Made by a program: the position numbers and the translations under genes. A stretch of 18,945 nt of DNA from Anaerolineaceae bacterium. Lineage in GTDB: Bacteria > Chloroflexota > Anaerolineae > Anaerolineales > Anaerolineaceae. Under the pieces are notes generated by a model. That model was not told the DNA's origin. It did no database searches and saw only the letters and a list, made by a program, of their open reading frames with translations. The stretch lies in NCBI GenBank assembly GCA_028714615.1, contig JAQTMA010000005.1, positions 40,932 through 59,876 of the forward strand, given 5' to 3'. Numbering within the stretch: position 1 is the stretch's first letter; each line of letters begins with the position of its first letter. Below are positions 13,742 to 18,945 of the stretch, in pieces.

Positions 13742-15301
13742 TTAGAAAGTGGTTTCCACTGTGCGTGGACCCGCGGGGCGGGCGATCTCTTGTGGAGTCT
13801 CGCCGGCCATCAACAAGCCGATGTGTTCCTTCGTGGCCACATCCGCTGGAACGATTGCGACCACTTTACCCCGGTACATGACCGCTATGCGGTCGGAAAG
13901 CTCCATGATCTCATCCAATTCTGGTGAAACCAGTAAGACCGCGCAGCCGCTGTCGCGTTTCTCGATGATGCGGCTGTGGATATACTCGATCGAACCTACG
14001 TCCAGGCCACGGGTCGGTTGCGATGCAACCAGCAATTTGATCGATCGGGATAATTCCCGGGCGATAATTACTTTCTGTTGGTTGCCGCCAGAAAGAGAGC
14101 CCACCGGAGTGAGCGGACTGGGGGTGCGGATGTCAAATTCTCGGATCAACTCGATAGAGGACTTTAATATCTCATTTCCATCCAGAACCATGGAATTGGC
14201 GAAAGGTTTCTGATAATAGGTGCACAAGATCAGGTTGTCTGCAACGCTGAAAGGCAGCACCAGGCCTTCACGCTGGCGGTCTTCGGGCACGTGAGCTGAG
14301 CCCAATTCCGTCACCGTTCGCGGGGTTGCATGGGTAATGTCGTGATCGAGGAGGGTGATCTTCCCTGAGATCGGGGTGCGCAGGCCGGTGACCGCTTCAA
14401 CCAGCTCGGTTTGCCCGTTGCCCTGCACTCCGGCAATGCCCAGGACTTCTCCGGCGCACAGGTCGAAGGATACCCCTTCGACGGTAATCTGCCGACGTTC
14501 GTCCATGACGGTCAAATTCTCTACGTTGAGAACGACGGCGCCTGCCTGGGCGGGCTTTCTTTCAACTTCCAAATTGACAGCGCGGCCAACCATCATCCCG
14601 GCCAGTTTTTGCCGGTCGGCTTCTTCCGGAGTAGTGGCTCCAACGACCTTTCCACGGCGGATGACCATGATATGGTCGGCGATTTCGAGCACTTCGCGAA
14701 GCTTGTGGGTGATAAAGATAATGGACTTGCCCTGTTTGGTCAGCGAGCGCATGATCTTGAATAACTCGTCGGCTTCTTGAGGCGTCAGCACGGCGGTAGG
14801 TTCGTCAAAAATGAGGATATCAGCTTTACGATATAACAGTTTGATAATTTCTACCCGCTGTTGTACTCCGACTGGAAGATCACCAACGAGGTCATCTGGG
14901 TCGACCGTCAGGCCGTATTGGTCGGAGATCTCACGGATATGGGCGGCTGCGGCGGGCCGGTCGAGGAATCCTCCGGCATGCATCGCCTCAGCTCCCAACA
15001 TGACGTTTTCGGTCACAGTAAAAACCGGGATGAGCATAAAATGCTGGTGAACCATACCAATCCCGGCTTGAATGGCATCGGTCGGGGAGTAGACATGGAT
15101 GGCCTTCCCGCGCACTTCGATCTCGCCTTCATCAGGTTGATATAGCCCGTAAAGGATGTTCATCAGGGTCGTTTTTCCGGCGCCGTTTTCGCCCAATAGC
15201 GCCAGGATCTCCCCTTGATGGAGGGTCAGATCGATATGGTCGTTAGCGAGAACACCAGGGAACTGCTTGGTAATTCCTTTGAGTTGGAGTATAGCTGGCA
15301 T
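13742..15301 (-). CDS. Double ABC ATPase of nucleoside importer (YufO/BmpA-system, RbsA-like)
   Basis: This 519-residue cytoplasmic ATPase has two fused ABC domains and energises the BMP-type nucleoside importer. Domain 1 has Walker A GENGAGKTT (37-45), a variant signature LPVGVQQRVEI (142-152), and Walker B ILIFDEPTA (162-170) with H199 in the H-loop. Domain 2 has a degenerate Walker A GVQGNGQTELV (291-301), in which the Lys is Gln, a canonical signature LSGGNQQK (403-410), and an altered Walker B LLVASQPTRGLD (423-434) without the DE pair. Such asymmetry is usual in this family: one composite site hydrolyses ATP and the other is structural. ATG 15301 has GGGG 5 bases upstream. It is separated from the binding-protein gene by a strong terminator and seems to have its own extended -10 promoter (15332-15340). 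Confidence 0.95.
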   Translation of the reverse strand: MPAILQLKGITKQFPGVLANDHIDLTLHQGEILALLGENGAGKTTLMNILYGLYQPDEGEIEVRGKAIHVYSPTDAIQAGIGMVHQHFMLIPVFTVTENVMLGAEAMHAGGFLDRPAAAAHIREISDQYGLTVDPDDLVGDLPVGVQQRVEIIKLLYRKADILIFDEPTAVLTPQEADELFKIMRSLTKQGKSIIFITHKLREVLEIADHIMVIRRGKVVGATTPEEADRQKLAGMMVGRAVNLEVERKPAQAGAVVLNVENLTVMDERRQITVEGVSFDLCAGEVLGIAGVQGNGQTELVEAVTGLRTPISGKITLLDHDITHATPRTVTELGSAHVPEDRQREGLVLPFSVADNLILCTYYQKPFANSMVLDGNEILKSSIELIREFDIRTPSPLTPVGSLSGGNQQKVIIARELSRSIKLLVASQPTRGLDVGSIEYIHSRIIEKRDSGCAVLLVSPELDEIMELSDRIAVMYRGKVVAIVPADVATKEHIGLLMAGETPQEIARPAGPRTVETTF

Positions 15302-15331
15302 AAATACCCCATAGAGAAGATTTGATATCGT

Positions 15332-15340
15332 ATTTTACCA
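15332..15340 (-). promoter_or_regulatory. Putative extended -10 promoter for the importer ATPase gene
   Basis: The minus strand reads TGGTAAAAT here: a TGn extension directly before TAAAAT (5 of 6 to the -10 consensus). TTGAAA occurs further upstream but at 24 bases, too far for a normal -35, so the extension would have to compensate. The expected transcript start is near 15325, giving a leader of roughly 25 bases. It would allow expression of the ATPase-permease run after termination behind the binding-protein gene. Confidence 0.45.
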
Positions 15341-15428
15341 TAGGGGGAGGTTGGTTATTCGTTTCAACAGGGCGCAATGACAACGCATTCCAGGAAAATG
15401 GTGAACAACCGGAACCAGTGGAGCTATG

Positions 15429-15468
15429 AAAAAAGGGCTGTCCTTTTTATGCAGGACAGCCCTTTTTT
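15429..15468 (-). terminator. Strong Rho-independent terminator after the BMP lipoprotein gene
   Basis: The GC-rich arms GGGCTGTCC (15435-15443) and GGACAGCCC (15454-15462) pair perfectly around a 10-base loop and are extended by six A-T pairs on the outside. The T-run of six follows the stem on either strand, so it can act in both directions. It starts 12 bases after the BMP gene stop. Its place inside an importer operon suggests that most transcripts end here and only some read on into the ATPase gene. Confidence 0.92.
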
Positions 15469-15480
15469 ACAAACGAGTGA

Positions 15481-16632
15481 TCAGGCGCGAGTCTTAATGG
15501 TGCCGTCCAGGATGCCCTGGCGGACCTGTTCAAGCTCGGTCTTCAAGGCTGCGGATACCTGAGAGTCCAGATCGTGGAAGGGAGCGATGTCGACGCCCTT
15601 GTTCTTCAGGGTACCGGTGGTGACTCCACCTTTGAAGGTACCATCTACTACCTGTTTGATGGCGTCCAGGGTGGTGGCATCCATCTTCTTCAAGACGGAG
15701 GTCAGGGTGATGGCTCCATAGTCGGGATTCGTGAGGAACCAGTCCGCATCAACTCCGATGACGAAGCCTTTCCCACGTTCTTTGACGGCCGCGGCGGTGC
15801 CTAAACCAACCGGCCCGGCTACGGGCATGATGATGTCGGCGCCTTCATCCATCAGAGAAACGCCCAATTGTTTGCCCTTGTCCTGGTCTTCGAAGGATTG
15901 AGCAAAGAGGCCTTTATCGGGATTTTTGAAGTCCCAACCCAAAACGGCGACCTTGGTGCTATGTTTCTGGTTGTAGTAATCGACGCCGCGGGCGAAACCA
16001 TCCATGAAGATGGTGACGGTGGGGATGGGGAAGCCACCAAAGGTGCCGACTTTGCCGGTCTTGGTCATGCCAGCAGCAACGTAGCCAGCCAGGAAGGCAG
16101 CTTCATCGGTCTGGAAGGATTGTGCCAGGACATTCGGGATGGTGGGATCGTAGACATTGTCAACGATGGAGAACTTCTGAGTGGGGTTGGCTGCAGCAGC
16201 GGCTTTGGTGGCATCAGCGAGGAAGAAGCCGACGGTCACAATCAAGTCGCATTTTTCCTCGATGAAGGCGTTAATGTTCTTCTCGTAGTCGGCAGCTTCC
16301 TTCGATTCTAGATATTTGCCGGTGATGCCTAACTGCGTCTCTGCATCCGTGACGCCTTTCCATGCGGTGGCATTGAAGGATTTATCATCGATACCACCTG
16401 TGTCGGTTACTTCGCAGACCTTGGCTTTGGCAGCAGCCGTTGGGGCAACGGTGGGTGCTACGGTCGGTTCGACGGGGGCTGTGGTGGGTGCGACAACGGG
16501 AGGTGTGGTAGGTTCAGCGGGGGGCGTAGTCGGCTGAGGGGCGGCGGTCGTGGCGGCTGGAGCGGCGCAGGCGGTCAGCACCATCGAAGCCAAAAGGACT
16601 ACGGCCAGAAGAGTATACAGCTTCTTTGTCAT
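15481..16632 (-). CDS. BMP-family (PnrA-like) nucleoside-binding lipoprotein
   Basis: This 383-residue substrate-binding lipoprotein belongs to the ABC importer encoded downstream. The signal peptide ends in lipobox L19-T-A-C22, followed by a long Ala/Pro/Thr-rich tether (23-69). The BMP domain runs from about 70 to the end and opens with the family hallmark VCEVTDTGGIDDKSFNATAW (72-91), and further shows KNINAFIEEKCDLIVTVGFF and the late GVDADWF segment. Known members bind purine nucleosides on the outer face of the membrane. ATG 16632 is preceded by AGGAGG with 8-base spacing, a very strong ribosome site. The gene has its own promoter (16755-16783), a leader of about 115 bases that can fold into a long stem, and a strong terminator, all consistent with higher expression of the binding protein than of the membrane parts. 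Confidence 0.96.
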   Translation of the reverse strand: MTKKLYTLLAVVLLASMVLTACAAPAATTAAPQPTTPPAEPTTPPVVAPTTAPVEPTVAPTVAPTAAAKAKVCEVTDTGGIDDKSFNATAWKGVTDAETQLGITGKYLESKEAADYEKNINAFIEEKCDLIVTVGFFLADATKAAAAANPTQKFSIVDNVYDPTIPNVLAQSFQTDEAAFLAGYVAAGMTKTGKVGTFGGFPIPTVTIFMDGFARGVDYYNQKHSTKVAVLGWDFKNPDKGLFAQSFEDQDKGKQLGVSLMDEGADIIMPVAGPVGLGTAAAVKERGKGFVIGVDADWFLTNPDYGAITLTSVLKKMDATTLDAIKQVVDGTFKGGVTTGTLKNKGVDIAPFHDLDSQVSAALKTELEQVRQGILDGTIKTRA

Positions 16633-16688
16633 GGATTTCTCCTCCTAGAGAGAAAAAAATATGGGGTCGTACGAAATTGGGAAGGGCA

Positions 16689-16741
16689 GGTTCATTTGTT
16701 GAGGGGTCGGTGTCATCTTTATTAACAACAAAGGCAGAACC
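16689..16741 (-). promoter_or_regulatory. Structured 5' leader of the BMP gene
   Basis: On the minus strand GGTTC (complement of 16737-16741) pairs with GAACC (16689-16693), and inside it TTTGTTG (16726-16732) pairs with CAACAAA (16695-16701). A TGCC bulge lies on one side, a single T on the other, and a 24-base loop closes the stem. GGAG / CTTC arms outside the stem can extend it across a second TGCC-containing bulge. It starts a few bases after the predicted transcript start. I could not match it to the purine, preQ1 or other riboswitch consensus I know, so it may be a new leader element, a protein-binding operator or an mRNA-stabilising hairpin. Confidence 0.5.
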
Positions 16742-16754
16742 CTCCTACTTAATT

Positions 16755-16783
16755 AGTATACTTCCGAAACAGACAGGATGCAA
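16755..16783 (-). promoter_or_regulatory. Putative sigma70-type promoter of the BMP gene
   Basis: The minus strand has TTGCAT (16778-16783) and, after exactly 17 bases, TATACT (16755-16760), which matches 5 of 6 positions of the -10 consensus. The -35 is weak (3 of 6). The start point would be near 16748, just before the structured leader. It lies in the 178-base gap after the MFS gene. Confidence 0.6.
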
Positions 16784-16810
16784 GGTTGAAAAGGTCTCAT
16801 CGTGGTTGTA

Positions 16811-18094
16811 TTATATCGGGTTCAATTCCTCCATTTCTGCGGGTTTCAGTATGGGTTTTGCCTCTCCGCGCTTCACGCCGAGCATCAGGAGCAGGGCTGC
16901 CAGCATGAAAACAGGACCGACGATCATCACCAGATTATAATTGTTGCCCGTGAGAGCGATCATCCAGCCATTGATGTTCGGGCCTGCGATCGCCGCCAGA
17001 GTGGAGAAGAGATAATATAATCCGGTAAAGGTGCCAACCCGGGCATTATCGGTCATATCTACGACCATGGGTAGCGAGTTGACGTTGATCAGCGCCCAGG
17101 ACGCGCCGGCGCACATCAGGATCAGGCCGATCACTGGCACGACCCCCAGGATAGGCAGCTCTGTGATTGGGACCAGTAAGGATTGCGGAGAGAGCAGGTA
17201 CATTGCTAACATGCAGGCTGACATGAACACGATTCCAGCCATAATGGTGTTACGGCGCCCGAATCGGGCGCCGATGTAGCCGGCCGGAAGGCAGAAGATG
17301 ACGAAAATCAAGGAAAGCTGGCCCAATAAGCGCGCCCCATCTTGCCCGGGCAACCCGAGATGGTTCTGGGCGTAAAGTGTAAAGAAAGCCTCGATGGCAT
17401 TATAGGCGATAAACCAGAAGAAGATCGCCAGTAAGATCAGTAAAGCGCTTTTTTCTTTCTCTCTAATGATGGTTTTTAAAGCTACCCACAAATCAGGGGT
17501 CTCGTTACTGGCAGCCACCGGTACCTTCGGTTCTTTCACAAAGATGAACAGCAGGAGTATGGCGATGATAACCAATCCCGAGCCGGCCCAGAAGGGGTAG
17601 GCATGGTTCATGGCATATAAGCGTGATCCACCCAGCGTCGCAATGATGGCCCCGAGACCGCCCATCAAGTTGATGATCCCATTTGCTTGGGAGCGGAACT
17701 GTGAGGGGGTGATGTCCGGCATCAGCGCTACGACCGGGGTGCGCCAGAAAGCCATGCTCAGTAGGAGCGTGCTGGTGCAGGCGACGAACAGCGGCAGCAT
17801 CCCGGCGATGGGGATGATCCCAAATGCGATCGCTCCGATGGGGGCGCCGATGAGAATAAAGGGTAAGCGCCGGCCAATGGGTGTACGCAGCCGGTCAGAC
17901 CATGCACCCACCGGCGGTTGAATCAGCAGCGCGGCAATATTATCTAGGGTCATGAAAAAGCCGATCCAGCGCGGATCCAGGGCGAATTTATTGGATAGGA
18001 ATAATGGCACGAAGGTGTTATAGGTCATCCAGATCAAGCTGACTGAAAAAAAGCCAAACCCGAGCAGGAACGTTTTTCCATAGTTCAGTTTCAT
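16811..18094 (-). CDS. MFS transporter, GPH/SLC45-like (putative sugar:cation symporter)
   Basis: This 427-residue, 12-TM secondary transporter lies in the cytoplasmic membrane. TM1 begins soon after the start (KTFLLGFGFFSVSLIWMTYN). Loop 2-3 carries the motif GAWSDRLRTPIGRRLP (63-78), in which SDR and GRRxP recall sucrose/SLC45-type carriers. TM4 onward has WRTPVVALMPDITPSQFRSQ, also typical of that group. A cytoplasmic loop in the middle separates the two six-helix halves. The substrate is probably a mono- or disaccharide, but that is family inference. I chose ATG 18094 because GAGGAG lies 5 bases upstream and MKLNYGKTF fits the family N-terminus. An ATG at 18151, 4 bases after the trmD stop, would add 19 residues and has a weaker AGGA site, so it stays possible. 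The gene follows trmD on the same strand and may be read from the same promoter. Confidence 0.88.
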   Translation of the reverse strand: MKLNYGKTFLLGFGFFSVSLIWMTYNTFVPLFLSNKFALDPRWIGFFMTLDNIAALLIQPPVGAWSDRLRTPIGRRLPFILIGAPIGAIAFGIIPIAGMLPLFVACTSTLLLSMAFWRTPVVALMPDITPSQFRSQANGIINLMGGLGAIIATLGGSRLYAMNHAYPFWAGSGLVIIAILLLFIFVKEPKVPVAASNETPDLWVALKTIIREKEKSALLILLAIFFWFIAYNAIEAFFTLYAQNHLGLPGQDGARLLGQLSLIFVIFCLPAGYIGARFGRRNTIMAGIVFMSACMLAMYLLSPQSLLVPITELPILGVVPVIGLILMCAGASWALINVNSLPMVVDMTDNARVGTFTGLYYLFSTLAAIAGPNINGWMIALTGNNYNLVMIVGPVFMLAALLLMLGVKRGEAKPILKPAEMEELNPI

Positions 18095-18105
18095 TGCATC
18101 TCCTC
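18095..18105 (-). promoter_or_regulatory. Ribosome binding site supporting the MFS start
   Basis: GAGGAG (complement of 18100-18105) stands 5 bases before ATG 18094 and is the best ribosome site in the 61-base trmD-MFS gap, favouring this start over the in-frame ATG at 18151. Confidence 0.65.
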
Positions 18106-18155
18106 GTTGCGTCATTGACCGAGCGAAAACTGGAGTGGAATGCAGAGACATAGGA

Positions 18156-18899
18156 CTATTCCTGACGGGGATAATCCGTGGCTATCCGGTCCAGGTATTT
18201 ACGGTCAGCGTCGGATAAATCGGCCAGGGCTAGCAGGTCAGGGCGGCGTTGCCAGGTACGCAGCAGGGCCTGGTCCCGGCGCCAACGGGTGATTTCAGCA
18301 TGGTTGCCATTCAGGAGAACGTCGGGCACTCCCCAGCCGCGAAACTCGGGTGGGCGGGTGTAGTGAGGATACTCAAGCAGTCCGGATGCGTACGAGTCGT
18401 CAGTAGCCCCATCTGGGTCGCCAAGCACCCCGGGCAGCAGGCGCGAAACAGCGTCGATCATCGACAAGGCCGGCAGTTCACCCCCGGTCAAGACGTAATC
18501 GCCGATGGAGATCTCGTCCGATACCAGGTGTTGGCGGATGCGTTCATCGAAGCCTTCATAGCGCCCGCATAACAATCCCAACCGCGGGTATTGTGCCAAT
18601 TCCTCAGCGACTTTTTGGGTGAAGGTGCGTCCTTGCGGCGTGAGCAGGATGAGCGGACAGGGTAATGGAGATCCCAGAACACTCTTGATTGCAGCAAAGA
18701 CGGGCTCGGGTTTCATCACCATGCCTCCTCCGCCGCCATAAGGTGTGTCGTCAGTAATGTGGTGGCGGTCGGTGGTGAAGGCGCGGATATCGTGCAGGCA
18801 TACTTCGAGCAAACCATGCTGCCGCGCGCGTTGGAGGATGCTGGTATCGAGATATGGGGTGAAGACGTCGGGAAACAAGGTAAAAACGTCAAAACGCAT
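18156..18899 (-). CDS. trmD: tRNA (guanine37-N1)-methyltransferase TrmD
   Basis: TrmD methylates G37 next to the anticodon in tRNAs with G36, using S-adenosylmethionine, and so prevents +1 frameshifting; it acts in the cytoplasm as a dimer. The 247-residue length is normal. Seen: [19 protein letters not shown] (50-68), the knot segments LLTPQGRTF (85-93), [10 protein letters not shown] (111-120) and [15 protein letters not shown] (131-145). R153 ([11 protein letters not shown]) and D168 (DDSYASGLL) correspond to the conserved catalytic pair, and the C-terminal part has [13 protein letters not shown]. The knot core is intact. In many bacteria trmD sits with rpsP, rimM and rplS; any such partners would be to the right, outside the window, while the downstream gene here is an MFS transporter. 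No ribosome site precedes ATG 18899, but a promoter is placed so that transcription would start at the ATG itself. Confidence 0.98.
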   Translation of the reverse strand: MRFDVFTLFPDVFTPYLDTSILQRARQHGLLEVCLHDIRAFTTDRHHITDDTPYGGGGGMVMKPEPVFAAIKSVLGSPLPCPLILLTPQGRTFTQKVAEELAQYPRLGLLCGRYEGFDERIRQHLVSDEISIGDYVLTGGELPALSMIDAVSRLLPGVLGDPDGATDDSYASGLLEYPHYTRPPEFRGWGVPDVLLNGNHAEITRWRRDQALLRTWQRRPDLLALADLSDADRKYLDRIATDYPRQE

Positions 18900-18905
18900 A
18901 GAAGG

Positions 18906-18934
18906 ATTCTATCTGAGAATGGGTGGGAGGGCAA
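18906..18934 (-). promoter_or_regulatory. Putative trmD promoter giving a leaderless mRNA
   Basis: On the minus strand TTGCCC (18929-18934, 4 of 6 to -35) and TAGAAT (18906-18911, 5 of 6 to -10) are exactly 17 bases apart. The A of the trmD ATG is the seventh base after the -10 box, the usual distance to a transcript start. The six bases between are CCTTCT, with no Shine-Dalgarno sequence. The window ends 11 bases further on, so an upstream gene cannot be excluded. Confidence 0.5.
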
Positions 18935-18945
18935 GGAATGATGTC

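Noticed and set aside
13409..13927. 172-residue plus-strand open frame
   Set aside because: Antisense to the permease 1 and double ATPase genes; no recognisable motif.
15868..16311. 147-residue plus-strand open frame rich in Gly and Asp
   Set aside because: Antisense to the BMP lipoprotein gene, whose family match is clear.
16633..16748. Purine riboswitch upstream of the BMP nucleoside-binding gene
   Set aside because: The conserved three-way junction and loop sequences of the purine class are not present; only a long stem is seen.
18908..18923. TCTATCTGAGAATGGG as another copy of the TTTATC repeat
   Set aside because: It resembles the copy at 7678, but it overlaps the trmD -10 box and spacer and has no inverted partner; chance likeness is as likely.

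Overview
The window looks like chromosomal DNA of a Chloroflexota bacterium, most likely of the Anaerolineae type. The signs are Thr/Pro-rich linkers of the TPTPT kind after lipobox or membrane-anchor signals, NBR1-type Ig-like lipoproteins, a LysM protein, and housekeeping genes (uvrA, queG, trmD) in a moderately GC-rich background. This assignment is inference from protein style; there is no rRNA or other marker here. I see no RNA genes, CRISPR array, insertion sequence, phage genes or toxin-antitoxin pair.

Left part (1-4452, plus strand): the 3' two-thirds of uvrA, a 249-base structured intergenic region with three successive inverted repeats, a membrane-anchored two-LysM protein, a perfect 40-base palindrome, and a membrane-anchored Ig-like plus TolB-type beta-propeller protein. 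A compact, palindrome-rich convergent region (4453-4554) separates this from the rest.

Right part (4555-18899, all minus strand, described in order of transcription from the right end): trmD, probably leaderless; a GPH/SLC45-like MFS sugar transporter; a BMP-family (PnrA-like) nucleoside-binding lipoprotein with its own promoter, a structured 5' leader and a strong terminator; then a tightly packed run made of the double ABC ATPase and two permeases of the same nucleoside importer, directly followed by a NatA-like ATPase and two ABC-2 permeases of a putative exporter. Gaps or overlaps from the double ATPase through the last ABC-2 permease are 17 bases or less, so this looks like one operon. 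Two paralogous NBR1-Ig lipoprotein genes follow; the second has its own probable promoter and is closely coupled to queG.

Functional picture: DNA repair (UvrA) and tRNA modification (TrmD, QueG) sit beside solute uptake (nucleosides by the BMP system, perhaps sugars by the MFS protein), an ABC exporter and a set of surface-anchored proteins. No gene here is of a wholly unknown type. The most interesting material is non-coding: the perfect palindrome, the stacked hairpins after uvrA, a dispersed TTTATCCGCGAAT-type palindromic repeat, the structured leader of the BMP gene, and the apparent leaderless trmD promoter.
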